In this document: positions 1-5,933 of the stretch, one piece after another
How the letters are laid out: every line of letters begins with the position of its first letter
How positions within the stretch are numbered: the stretch's first letter is position 1
NCBI GenBank assembly: GCA_938012815.1
Contig: CALLVV010000062.1
Location: 1-9,098 of the forward strand
Direction: 5' to 3'
Source of the DNA: an uncultured Propionibacteriaceae bacterium
GTDB taxonomy: Bacteria; Actinomycetota; Actinomycetes; Propionibacteriales; Propionibacteriaceae
DNA length: 9,098 nucleotides
Notes under the pieces: model-generated
Told to the model about the DNA's origin: nothing
Databases searched by the model: none
Seen by the model: only the letters and a program-made list of their open reading frames with translations
Translations under genes and position numbers: made by a program

Positions 1-750
1 GACTTCGAGGGGCTGGTTCCAGGCGGTGGTCTCGTGGGGGCGCGCGGTGTTGTATTCGATGCGGTAGTCCTCGGCTTGCTCGACCAGCGTCAATGCGTCG
101 GGCAGGCGTTCATGCTTCAACGTCGCGAACCCGCGTTCCCGGGACTCGTTCTGGTGTGGTGTTCGGACCCGTGTGCGGACGTGTCGCAGGTCAGGGTGAG
201 AGGTGATGAACAGCTCGAAGTTCAGCGACCGGAACGGGCCACCATTATCGGTCACGATCGTGACCACGGGTAGCAGCTTTCCGGTGTTCTCGTCGATGGG
301 GCAGGTATCGGCCAGCGGATGCCCGAGCATGCGCTCGTAATCGACCAGGGCGAGTTCGACCGCAGCGATCGCGTCATGCTGGTTCGCAGTCGGCGAGGTA
401 TGGAATGGGTACTCAAGCTTGGAGTACCAGTCCCGGCATCCCGTGATCCGTCAGGTTCCACCAGTTGTGGTCTCGAACTCGGGCAAGATCCAGTTGCCAC
501 ACCTGATTCGGGCCGTTCGGGATCTTCGCGAACACCGCTTTACGGTCCTTGGCGAGTTCACGACGTTGCTTGTGTACGTCGGAGGGCAGCAACAGGCCCT
601 CGTCACGCAGCAGCTGCAGCACAGTCGCCTGCGACGCCAAGTGCCCATCATGACGGGTCATCGCCCAGATCTTGCGATGCCCCCCAGGCCGGCTTGGCCA
701 ACGCATGTCCGACCACAAGATCCCGCGCAGCCATACGAGCCGGTTGGGGC
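1..750 (-). pseudogene. IS3-type transposase orfB (DDE integrase core), frameshifted and 5'-deleted
   Basis: The reading must jump frames. It starts near 734 with MAARDLVVGHALAKPAW, shifts +1 in the G run (680-685 on the plus strand) to GHRKIWAMTRHDGHLASQ and RKAVFAKIPNGPNQVWQLD, then shifts again near 481-488 to PEFETTTGGT. A TGA at 451-453 follows, probably a former TGG codon. After it come RDWYSKLEYPFHTSPTANQ, TIVTDNGGPFRSLNFELF, TPHQNESRERGFATLKHE and EYNTARPHETTAWNQPLE, running off the left edge. This is the catalytic integrase core (rve) of IS3-family OrfB, with all three acidic residues still present. About the first 100 residues typical of OrfB are missing, fused away at the deletion junction. 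No ATG-to-stop product could be functional. Confidence 0.85.
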
Positions 751-767
751 CATGGTCCCCTCGGCGA

Positions 768-965
768 CTCAGCCTCAAGCTGCTGCTCCCGGAACGCGGG
801 CTTGGACTTACCCGCCACGATCCCAGCTCTGCCACCTTCAAGGAACTGCCGTCTCCAGTTCCCGATCGCCTACTCAGAAACCCTCTCCCCGCGGGCTGCC
901 TCAGCGATCGAGATCTCACCTTGCAACTAGAGCACTGCATCAACAACTAACCACCCCTGCCACAT
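768..965 (-). pseudogene. IS3-type transposase orfA fragment (HTH), with stop codons
   Basis: In one minus-strand frame the sequence reads LQGEISIAEAAR, then GERVSE, a TAG stop, AIGNWRRQFLEGG, AGIVAGKSKP and REQQLEAE. This resembles the helix-turn-helix part of IS3-family OrfA proteins, which bind the IS ends. Two amber stops interrupt it (927-929 and 870-872). It ends abruptly after LEAE near 768, where orfA would normally continue into a coiled-coil region and the overlap with orfB. An ATG at 963-965 could have been the original start, but no convincing ribosome binding site precedes it. The fragment is clearly nonfunctional. The family assignment rests on recognised sequence style, not on a database search. 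Confidence 0.75.
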
Positions 966-1203
966 AGTCTGACGCGCGACACTGGCAACCACCCCACAAG
1001 CAACAACGCCCATCGCTCCCGAAAACTTCAATGCTCCCGTCACCCAAAAAGACGACACCCAACCATCCGCTAAGGGCACACGACACAAACCTGGTAAACC
1101 CGGTGGGCTTCACCCGTCTCGTGGCGCTGACGCCGCTTCAGCTCAGTCGATCCGGGTGATAGCCTCGGCCCTGCTGCTGTCCGGCCCGACCCCCAGGAGA
1201 CCC
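966..1203. other. Intergenic region between IS remnant and uppP, with a G-poor, A/C-rich tract
   Basis: I see no gene here. Positions 981-1070 are markedly poor in G on the plus strand (about 11 G in 90 bases) and rich in A and C, unlike the flanking genes; this may be leftover IS flank. A small inverted repeat GCTGA (1126-1130) / TCAGC (1138-1142) lies ahead of uppP. No convincing -35/-10 pair for uppP could be chosen. The uppP reading frame stays open back to 973, but nothing in this stretch resembles the protein family. Confidence 0.4.
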
Positions 1204-2043
1204 ATGAACTGGCTGCACGCCGTCATCCTCGGCATCGTCGAAGGGATCACGGAGTTCCTTCCCATCTCCTCCACAGGACATCTCAACATCGTCGAGAAGC
1301 TGCTCGGCTACGAGATCAGCTCGGAAGGCATGACGGCCTTCACCGCGGTGATCCAGGTGGGCGCCATCCTCGCCGCGATCATCTACTTCTGGAAGGACAT
1401 CGTCCGGATCGTGGTGGCGTGGTTCAAGGGGCTGGCCAGCAAGGAGGCCAGGCAGGACCCCGACTACACGCTGGGCTGGGGTGTGATCCTCGGGTCGATT
1501 CCGGTGGCCGTGGTGGGACTGCTGCTCAAGGACTTCATCGAGGGCCCGGTCCGTTCCATGTGGGTCATCGCCGGGGCGCTCATCGTGTGGAGCGCAGCCA
1601 TGTGGCTGGCCGACCGCCAGCAGAACCTCACCAAGGGCATGCGGGACGTCAGTATCAAGGATGCCCTGATCATCGGCTGCTTCCAGGCCCTCTCCCCGGT
1701 CTTCCCGGGCATCTCCCGCTCGGGCGCCACCATCTCCGCCGGCCTGTTCCTGCGCTTCGACCGGGTCACGGCCACCCGCTTGTCCTTCTTCCTGGGCATC
1801 CCCGCTCTCGTGGCCGCCGGTGGCCTGGAGGCCATCACCGCTGGGAAGCACATTGCCGACGCCTCGATCGGCTGGGGGCCGACGCTCGTCGCCACCGTGG
1901 TCTCTGGGGTGGTCGCCTACGCGACCATCGCCTGGCTGCTGAGGTTCGTCTCCTCCAACAAGTTCACGAGCTTCCTCGTCTACCGCGTGATCCTGGGTGC
2001 GGTCATCATCGCCTTGATCCTCACCGGTCTCGTTGCTGCCTGA
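1204..2043 (+). CDS. uppP: Undecaprenyl-diphosphatase UppP (BacA family)
   Basis: This is an integral membrane enzyme that removes a phosphate from undecaprenyl diphosphate, regenerating the lipid carrier for peptidoglycan and other envelope polymers; extra copies give bacitracin resistance. The 279-residue product has the usual family length. It carries both signature regions: EGITEFLP followed by ISSTGH (residues 13-26), and PGISRSGAT (168-176), whose Ser-Arg-Ser is part of the active site. Hydrophobic segments are visible around 46-62, 92-108, 119-134, 153-166, 194-209, 226-247 and 258-279. I chose ATG 1204 because AGGAGA (1195-1200) lies just upstream and the family begins MxWLxAxxLGIVEG at this point; the GTG at 1156 would add 16 residues with no family match. 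It converges with ppgK across a 51-bp gap. It appears intact and monocistronic. Confidence 0.96.
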   Translation: MNWLHAVILGIVEGITEFLPISSTGHLNIVEKLLGYEISSEGMTAFTAVIQVGAILAAIIYFWKDIVRIVVAWFKGLASKEARQDPDYTLGWGVILGSIPVAVVGLLLKDFIEGPVRSMWVIAGALIVWSAAMWLADRQQNLTKGMRDVSIKDALIIGCFQALSPVFPGISRSGATISAGLFLRFDRVTATRLSFFLGIPALVAAGGLEAITAGKHIADASIGWGPTLVATVVSGVVAYATIAWLLRFVSSNKFTSFLVYRVILGAVIIALILTGLVAA

Positions 2044-2049
2044 GCGATC

Positions 2050-2106
2050 CCGAATCCGGTTGAGCTGACGGCCTGCTCTGCGTCGCGGTCCTGCTCAACC
2101 AGCTTC
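2050..2106. repeat. Intergenic repeat copy A (GGTTGAGC...GCTCAACC) between uppP and ppgK
   Basis: GGTTGAGC (2058-2065) and GCTCAACC (2093-2100) form an 8-bp inverted repeat around a 27-nt interior. The right part, from CGGCCTGCTC (about 2069) to CAGCTTCGA, aligns base for base with few differences to 5681-5720 in the gap upstream of the adhesin gene, so the two are members of one repeat family. Related short repeats of the type GGTTTCGA...GCTCAACC are common between genes in actinobacteria (general knowledge). Lying between convergent genes, the fold could act as a bidirectional transcription terminator, but it lacks a U tract. The ppgK stop codon (2095-2097) is inside the right arm. Confidence 0.6.
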
Positions 2107-2871
2107 GATGTGGTCGGGATGCAGGTTGGCGTCCTGTGCCGCGAGCGCCGCGCCGATGATTCCCGCCCGGTTGCGCATCTTCGCCGGGACGATGGGGGTG
2201 TGAAGCTTCAGCAAGGGCAGGAACTTCTCCGAATCCTTCGACACCCCGCCGCCGACGACGAACAGGTCGGGAGAGAACAACATCTCGATGTGGCTGTAGT
2301 AGCGCTGCAGACGAACGGCCCACGCCTTGTAGCTGAGCTTCTCCTTGTCCTTGATGGAGGAGGCCGCCCGGGTCTCCGCGTCGAAACCGTCGAGCTCCAC
2401 GTGCCCCAGCTCGGCGTTCGGCACCAGCACCCCGCGATGGATGATGGCGCTGCCGATTCCGGTGCCCAGGGTGGTCATGATCACCAGGCCATCGTTGCCC
2501 TTCGCCGCGCCGTAGTGGACCTCGGCCAATCCGGCGGCGTCAGCGTCGTTGACCAGGGTGACGGGTCGTCCCAGCTGGTCCTCGAAGAACTCCGCAGCCT
2601 CGAGTCCCGCCCACGATTTGTGGAGGTTCGCCATGAACGGCACCCTTCCGTGCACGACGGGGGCCGGGATGGTCAGGCCGATGCGGGAGCCGGCAGGAAT
2701 CTGCTCCTTGAAGTTCTCGACGATCTCCGCCACCACTGCCGCGACGTTCTTGGGACTCGACTTGGCAGGGGTGGGGATGCGCACCCGGGCCTCGGCGAAG
2801 TCTCCGAGCGTCAGGTCAACAGGGGCACCCTTGATGCCGGAGCCGCCAACGTCAATGCCCAGGATGTTCAT
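2095..2871 (-). CDS. ppgK: Polyphosphate glucokinase (ROK family)
   Basis: This cytoplasmic sugar kinase phosphorylates glucose to glucose 6-phosphate using inorganic polyphosphate (and usually ATP), typical of actinobacteria. The 258-residue product shows the ROK/actin-like ATPase motifs in order: GIDVGGSGIKG (residues 5-15, phosphate loop), NDADAAGLAE (108-117, with the catalytic Asp), TLGTGIGSA (134-142, second phosphate motif), ELGHVEL (154-160), and PDLFVVGGGVS (201-211, nucleotide pocket). Its composition and order match Mycobacterium tuberculosis PPGK as I remember it. The start at MNIL puts the first phosphate loop at the usual distance. An in-frame ATG at 2883 (adding MLAG) is possible because GGAA lies 6-9 nt upstream of it. 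The last three codons (Glu-Ala-Gly) and the TGA stop lie in an intergenic repeat. Its 5' end faces the tRNA-Gly gene 98 bp away. Confidence 0.95.
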   Translation of the reverse strand: MNILGIDVGGSGIKGAPVDLTLGDFAEARVRIPTPAKSSPKNVAAVVAEIVENFKEQIPAGSRIGLTIPAPVVHGRVPFMANLHKSWAGLEAAEFFEDQLGRPVTLVNDADAAGLAEVHYGAAKGNDGLVIMTTLGTGIGSAIIHRGVLVPNAELGHVELDGFDAETRAASSIKDKEKLSYKAWAVRLQRYYSHIEMLFSPDLFVVGGGVSKDSEKFLPLLKLHTPIVPAKMRNRAGIIGAALAAQDANLHPDHIEAG

Positions 2872-2878
2872 GCCGGCA

Positions 2879-2884
2879 AGCATA
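2879..2884 (-). promoter_or_regulatory. Possible -10 element giving a leaderless ppgK transcript
   Basis: On the minus strand, TATGCT (fits TANNNT) is followed by exactly 7 nt and then the ATG at 2871-2869. This is the spacing at which transcription would begin on the A of the start codon. Leaderless mRNAs are frequent in actinobacteria. No -35 hexamer is recognisable, and the site overlaps the alternative upstream start codon, so this is tentative. Confidence 0.3.
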
Positions 2885-2916
2885 GGGGGTTCCGTCGTGG
2901 CCTGGTGCATCCCGGC

Positions 2917-2947
2917 TTGCCAAGCGTGTGCGAACCTCCGCTAGACT
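2917..2947 (+). promoter_or_regulatory. Predicted promoter of tRNA-Gly
   Basis: TTGCCA (2917-2922) and TAGACT (2942-2947) resemble a sigma-70 type -35/-10 pair with a 19-nt spacer, slightly longer than ideal. The implied start near 2954 leaves a short leader of about 16 nt before the tRNA 5' end at 2970. It lies in the 98-bp gap shared with the divergent ppgK. Confidence 0.45.
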
Positions 2948-2969
2948 GGGGTCCGTCACTGAGCGACGC

Positions 2970-3043
2970 GCGGGCGTAGTTCATCGGTAGAATGGAAGCT
3001 TCCCAAGCTTCAGAGGCGGGTTCGACTCCCGTCGCCCGCTCCA
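2970..3043 (+). tRNA. trnG: tRNA-Gly (anticodon CCC), CCA encoded
   Basis: A complete cloverleaf can be drawn. The acceptor stem is GCGGGCG (2970-2976) with CGCCCGC (3033-3039), followed by discriminator T and encoded CCA (3041-3043). The anticodon stem GAAGC/GCTTC encloses the 7-nt loop TTCCCAA, giving anticodon CCC, which reads the glycine codon GGG. The T loop is TTCGACT on a five-pair stem that includes one G-T pair, and the D arm carries GGTA. Without CCA the gene is 71 nt, normal for glycine tRNAs. No integrase gene or attachment-site duplication is visible next to it. Confidence 0.97.
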
Positions 3044-3072
3044 TGGTTCCCCGTTCCGAATCCGGTTTGCTG

Positions 3073-3086
3073 GCCTTCCGCAAGGC
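3073..3086. terminator. Small hairpin between tRNA-Gly and ohyA, possible terminator
   Basis: GCCTT (3073-3077) and AAGGC (3082-3086) pair across a CCGC tetraloop. The site is 30 nt past the tRNA and 39 nt past the ohyA stop on the opposite strand, so it could end transcription from both sides. The stem is only five pairs and no U tract follows, so support is weak. Confidence 0.3.
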
Positions 3087-3124
3087 AGACGAGTCCGTGG
3101 GGGAGAGATCATGCGGGTGGCCTC

Positions 3125-4795
3125 TTAGCGGAACATCACCCAGGCCGCCTTGGTGAGTACACGCGGATCCCGCTCGTAGTGGTGCAGTTTCGTCAACGGC
3201 TTGTCCAGGCCCAACAGCGTGTACACGGCCACCTGCGCGCACCGCACCGAGTACTGCTCGGTGAAAACCATGTCGAACGGCATCTCGGCGAACTGGCTGA
3301 CGAACGCCAGATTCCTCGACCCGTCAGGCACCACCTTCGGGCGGTCCAGCGTGGTGCGCCGGTTGAACAGGGCCGACGCGTAGGGCATGTGAGCGGGCAC
3401 CACGTTGATCACCGAGGCCATCAGCTCGTCGACGCGATCCGTGATCGGGTGCGCGGTGGTGTCGATGCGACCCAGGTGCCCAATCGTCTCCAGCAGCATC
3501 TCCCGCCCCGTCATCTCGATGAACGGTTTGGCGATGAAATCTCCCGGGCGGCGCGGATGGAGCGCATACCCCCAGAAGACTCCCTGCTCGGGGGTCTGGG
3601 CGTGATAGTGCGGCTGGTGGTGCACCACCAGGGAGATCAACGGGCCGGAGTCGACGAAGGTGTTGAGCGCGTTGCCGGGCAGTTGGCGGGTCAGCCGGGA
3701 GATTTCGTTGATGAGGCTGTGGTCGGAGGTGGTGACGGTGAAGCTCGTCCACTCCGACTGCGAACGGTCGTTGAAGAACTTGTCCGGATGGCCGAGGTTG
3801 TAGAACCGTCCCGCTGCCTGCTTCCACAGCAGAGCCGACGGCGCGTAACGGTGGTCCTCGACAATTGCGGTGTCCAGGTCGCCGATCGAGGTCGAGTCCG
3901 TGATGGAACCATTGGTGTCGAACACGAGATCCTCGGGACGTACCTCGATCAGGCCCTCGGCGTCGTTGTTGTCCACCTCCTCGTACCTCAGCCCGGTGAC
4001 GATGATCTCGTCGCGCAGTGGGGTGTCCGCGAAGACGAACTCGGTGACCTTGCGGTTGGTGATGAAGGTGACGCCCTGCCCCTGCAGGTGGGCGCGCAGC
4101 GGCAGGATGACCGATTCGTACTGGTTGTACGGCGTGCGGGTGACTCCCTCCAGGGTGTTGATCCGGGAGAACTCGAGGATCATGCGATTCATGTAGCGGC
4201 GCAGCTCGGCCGCGGAGGAGACGTCCTTGAAGGCGAACGTGGTCTCCCACATCCGCCAGAAGTTCGTCGTGAAGAAGTCCGGTGTCTCGGCGAACCAATC
4301 GCGGATCGAAACGTCGTCGAGCTCGCTCTCGCGCGATTCCGGCAGCATCATCAACCGGGTCAACAGCAGACGCTGCTTGTTGGTGAACTGCATGTGCCGG
4401 TACCCCCTCGGGCCCGAGATGCGCAGTCCCTCGGAGTCGATCAGCCTGCCGACGTCCTTGGTGGGGTGCGCGTGATCGAAGTCGAGGATCTCCTGCGTGA
4501 CGGACTTGCCCGGCTGGTCCAGCGACGGCACGCTGCTCATCACATCCCAGAAGTTCTCGTAGGTCTCCTCGTTGAGCATCCGCCCGCCTCTGTTGAGGAA
4601 ACCCTCGGAATTGCCCAGCGGGTGGTGCCCGTACTCACCCTCGAACTCCTTGACGGCCGCGCCGTCGTTCGCCCCGTGCGTGTCAAGCCCCAGGATCGTG
4701 ATCTGGTCGCCGCGCCAGCCGCCGTCGCGGATCAGATAGACGGCAGCGGCGAGGTTCCCGATCCCCGCGCCGATCATGTACGCCTTGCGAGTCAT
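3125..4795 (-). CDS. ohyA: Oleate hydratase (MCRA family, FAD-dependent)
   Basis: The enzyme adds water to cis-9 (and sometimes cis-12) double bonds of free fatty acids, turning oleate into 10-hydroxystearate (EC 4.2.1.53). FAD is bound structurally. The product is 556 residues, a normal family length. It opens with the dinucleotide-binding motif GAGIGNLAAA (residues 9-18). It continues with NRGGRML (68-74) and TYENFWD (78-84), whose Glu80 matches the conserved catalytic-region Glu of this family (E82 in S. aureus OhyA by memory), then SVPSLDQPGKSV (88-99). The C-terminus carries the conserved DRPKVVPDGS, then NLAFVSQFAEMP and FTEQYSVRCAQVAVY. The start is supported by GGGAG a few bases upstream (within 4796-4802) and by the FAD motif being next to the N-terminus. 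It is divergent from a tetR gene over a shared operator, so expression is probably relieved by fatty acids or acyl-CoA (inference). In commensals the family detoxifies host unsaturated fatty acids. Confidence 0.95.
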   Translation of the reverse strand: MTRKAYMIGAGIGNLAAAVYLIRDGGWRGDQITILGLDTHGANDGAAVKEFEGEYGHHPLGNSEGFLNRGGRMLNEETYENFWDVMSSVPSLDQPGKSVTQEILDFDHAHPTKDVGRLIDSEGLRISGPRGYRHMQFTNKQRLLLTRLMMLPESRESELDDVSIRDWFAETPDFFTTNFWRMWETTFAFKDVSSAAELRRYMNRMILEFSRINTLEGVTRTPYNQYESVILPLRAHLQGQGVTFITNRKVTEFVFADTPLRDEIIVTGLRYEEVDNNDAEGLIEVRPEDLVFDTNGSITDSTSIGDLDTAIVEDHRYAPSALLWKQAAGRFYNLGHPDKFFNDRSQSEWTSFTVTTSDHSLINEISRLTRQLPGNALNTFVDSGPLISLVVHHQPHYHAQTPEQGVFWGYALHPRRPGDFIAKPFIEMTGREMLLETIGHLGRIDTTAHPITDRVDELMASVINVVPAHMPYASALFNRRTTLDRPKVVPDGSRNLAFVSQFAEMPFDMVFTEQYSVRCAQVAVYTLLGLDKPLTKLHHYERDPRVLTKAAWVMFR

Positions 4796-4850
4796 GTCTC
4801 CCAGCTTTCATCCATCCGGCGCCGCGGCCTCCGCGACGCCCCTAAAACGG

Positions 4851-4878
4851 ATTGTACTCCATTTGGAGCGTGCTCCAA
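4851..4878 (-). promoter_or_regulatory. Predicted ohyA promoter
   Basis: On the minus strand, TTGGAG (4878-4873) and TACAAT (4856-4851) form a good -35/-10 pair with a 16-nt spacer. Transcription would begin near 4844, giving a leader of about 50 nt with a GGGAG ribosome binding site. The -35 and most of the spacer lie in the palindrome at 4862-4879, so a bound repressor would block it. Confidence 0.6.
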
Positions 4879-4879
4879 A
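4862..4879. promoter_or_regulatory. Palindromic operator in the ohyA/tetR divergent promoter region
   Basis: TTTGGAGC-GT-GCTCCAAA is a perfect inverted repeat with 8-bp arms and a 2-bp centre. With one extra A on the right side the symmetry extends outward to CCA...TGG. Its size and position, between two divergent genes and overlapping both predicted promoters, fit a TetR-family dimer operator. The regulator encoded alongside is the obvious ligand. This is inference from layout; binding is not shown by sequence alone. Confidence 0.75.
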
Positions 4880-4889
4880 ATGGTATCGT
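4862..4889 (+). promoter_or_regulatory. Possible tetR promoter
   Basis: On the plus strand TTTGGA (4862-4867) and TATCGT (4884-4889) are separated by 16 nt and overlap the palindrome. Transcription would begin around 4896, upstream of the chosen tetR start at 4934. The hexamers are only moderate matches. If correct, the regulator represses itself. Confidence 0.4.
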
Positions 4890-4933
4890 GGAAGCAGTTC
4901 CGACGACGTTCCGTGACGAGCCAGGTGATAACG

Positions 4934-5557
4934 ATGAACATGCTGCAGCCGACGCCGGGAACCTCGCTGCGCGAGCGCAAAAAGACGGCCAAGCAGGAAC
5001 GCATCCTGGAGGCCGCCGTCAGGCTCTTCGCCGAGAAGGGCTACGAGACGGTGACCACGGCGGAGATCGCGGAGGCCGCGGAGGTGGGGGTGGGCACCCT
5101 GTTCAGGTACGTCGGCTCCAAGGCCGAGCTGCTCGTCGCGGTGATGAACAGCCGTTTCGCCGAGGGCATCGAGGCAGGCCTGTCGGAGGCGACAGAGGGG
5201 CGGACGATGGTTGAGTCGATCATCTCCATCCTGCGGCCGGTCGTTGAGGAATCGATGACCCACCCTGAGAACATGCTCGCCTACGAACGTGAGGCTCTGT
5301 TCGGCAGCGTCGAGCACCGGGAAGAGGCCACCAGCAGTGTCTCTCGCGTCGAACAGGCCATCCTCCAGGTGATGCTGCTGCACCGGGCGAAACCGCGAGA
5401 CCCCTCGGCCGAGCTCGAGGACATCGCCCACGCGATCTACGCCGTGCTGTACCTCGACATCGTCAAGGTCACCACCGGGCGCAGTGCCATGGCGGACCTT
5501 CCGGCCCGGGTGCGACGTTCCGTCGACTTCCTCACGGGGGCGCTGCTCAAGACCTGA
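4934..5557 (+). CDS. TetR/AcrR-family transcriptional regulator, probable ohyA repressor
   Basis: This is a 207-residue one-component regulator, the usual TetR length. Residues from about 14 to 65 form the DNA-binding domain: ERKKTAKQERILEAAVRLF, then EKGYETVTTAEIAEAAEVG (helix-turn-helix), then GTLFRYVGSKAELL. The GTLFRYV-x-KAEL stretch is typical of TetR recognition and linker helices. The rest is a helical ligand and dimer domain with no recognisable ligand signature. I chose ATG 4934 because AGGTGA (4923-4928) sits 5 nt upstream. The ATG at 4880 overlaps the operator and the putative -10, and would add 18 residues outside the domain. The frame is also open far upstream, but that is the antisense shadow of ohyA. 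The gene is divergent from ohyA with a 138-bp gap. Control of ohyA in response to fatty acids or acyl-CoA is inferred from context. Confidence 0.92.
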   Translation: MNMLQPTPGTSLRERKKTAKQERILEAAVRLFAEKGYETVTTAEIAEAAEVGVGTLFRYVGSKAELLVAVMNSRFAEGIEAGLSEATEGRTMVESIISILRPVVEESMTHPENMLAYEREALFGSVEHREEATSSVSRVEQAILQVMLLHRAKPRDPSAELEDIAHAIYAVLYLDIVKVTTGRSAMADLPARVRRSVDFLTGALLKT

Positions 5558-5664
5558 ATCCGTCGCATGCATCGGAAGGTGCGAGAACGGAAAAGGCGAA
5601 GCTGGTCGTGTTGAAACCATGGTGAGCGTGTCTGTGGACTTGTGGTCGGGCATGCTGTTCGGAT

Positions 5665-5720
5665 GCCGGTGGTTTCGACTCGGACTGCTCGTCCCTCGCG
5701 CTCCGGCTCAACCGGCTTCG
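5665..5720. repeat. Intergenic repeat copy B (GGTTTCGACTC...GCTCAACCGG)
   Basis: The element begins with CCGGTGGTTTCGACTC and ends with GCTCAACCGGCTTCGA. It aligns over about 40 bp with copy A at the uppP/ppgK junction (shared CTGCTC, TCGCG, TCC, then GCTCAACC-GCTTCGA). Ends of the GGTT.../...AACC type make it an imperfect palindrome. It resembles a widespread actinobacterial class of short intergenic repeats. Whether it acts as terminator, RNA stability element or inert repeat cannot be told from sequence. Confidence 0.6.
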
Positions 5721-5728
5721 AAATGGCG

Positions 5729-5744
5729 ATTTCGACTCAACCGG
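5729..5744. repeat. Shortened derivative of the same intergenic repeat
   Basis: ATTTCGACTCAACCGG joins the left-end sequence (TTTCGACT) directly to the right-end sequence (CTCAACCGG) of copy B, lacking the roughly 30-bp interior. It lies only 9 bp after copy B. It looks like an internal deletion derivative or a minimal form of the repeat. Confidence 0.45.
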
Positions 5745-5843
5745 GTTGGGGGAGAACTGTCCTACGACCCGAAAGTTAGATCCCGTTAGCCGGGTTTGAA
5801 TGGTTGTTTGCCGTGATGAAAGAAAAGCATTTCCATCTCTGCT

Positions 5844-5872
5844 TTCCGGGTGCCGGGGATTGCCCATATGCT
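5844..5872 (+). promoter_or_regulatory. Possible adhesin gene promoter
   Basis: TATGCT (5867-5872) is a fair -10 element. TTCCGG (5844-5849) is a poor -35 at 17-nt spacing. Transcription from about 5879 would leave a leader of some 55 nt that includes the strong AGGAGGGG ribosome binding site at 5921-5928. Support is modest. Confidence 0.3.
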
Positions 5873-5933
5873 GACCCATGATTGCGTCTCCCCGGGCGAT
5901 TTTCTGGGGTCGCAGGTTTCAGGAGGGGGAGTC

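Larger units (their letters stand above)
1..965 (-). mobile_element. Degenerate IS3-type insertion sequence remnant, truncated by window edge
   Basis: Read on the minus strand, the region holds two consecutive blocks of transposase-like sequence: an orfA-like helix-turn-helix fragment, then an orfB-like integrase core. The DDE residues can be placed: Asp at 488-490 (context VWQLD), Asp at 247-249 (TDNGG) and Glu at 136-138 (RERGF), with 36 residues between the last two, close to the D(35)E spacing of the family. The element cannot be active: it has in-frame stops at 927-929, 870-872 and 451-453, a deletion junction near 750-768, and +1 frameshifts in the six-C run at 680-685 and near 481-488. 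The right boundary is uncertain. A TGTGGCAGGGG-like sequence on the minus strand just upstream of orfA could be a terminal repeat, but the other end lies outside the window, so no inverted-repeat pair or target duplication can be tested. Confidence 0.85.
5558..5933. other. Gene-free region between tetR and the adhesin gene
   Basis: I see no credible gene in these 376 bp; short open frames here show no family resemblance or ribosome binding site. The region holds a repeat cluster (5665-5745), a weak hairpin with AAAGCA and TGCTTT arms around 5825-5846, and the probable promoter and leader of the adhesin gene. From about 5770 to 5845 the base composition is more AT-rich than the surrounding genes, as expected for a promoter region. 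Confidence 0.5.

Noticed and set aside
973..1203. In-frame upstream extension of uppP (including GTG 1156)
   Set aside because: There is no family similarity before MNWLHA, and a ribosome binding site is present for ATG 1204. The open frame is probably chance in G-poor DNA.
1138..1851. 237-codon minus-strand frame opposite uppP
   Set aside because: It is a charged, low-complexity shadow of the clearly conserved uppP gene.
2110..2979. 289-codon plus-strand frame opposite ppgK running into the tRNA gene
   Set aside because: It is antisense to a well-recognised ROK kinase, overlaps the tRNA 5' end and shows no domain.
2050..3067. 12-bp direct repeat CCGAATCCGGTT at 2050-2061 and 3056-3067 flanking ppgK and the tRNA gene, considered as attachment sites
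   Set aside because: A 12-bp match somewhere in 9 kb is expected by chance, no integrase is nearby, and the enclosed genes are housekeeping.
3179..4933. Plus-strand frame extending the tetR gene upstream to give 792 residues
   Set aside because: The extension is the antisense of ohyA and crosses the operator. The TetR domain with its own ribosome binding site begins at 4934.
4880..4933. Alternative tetR start at ATG 4880
   Set aside because: It overlaps the palindrome, would lie upstream of the predicted transcription start, and has no ribosome binding site.
5484..5789. 101-codon plus-strand frame across the end of tetR and the repeat cluster
   Set aside because: It overlaps tetR in another frame, lacks a ribosome binding site, and half of it is repeat sequence.
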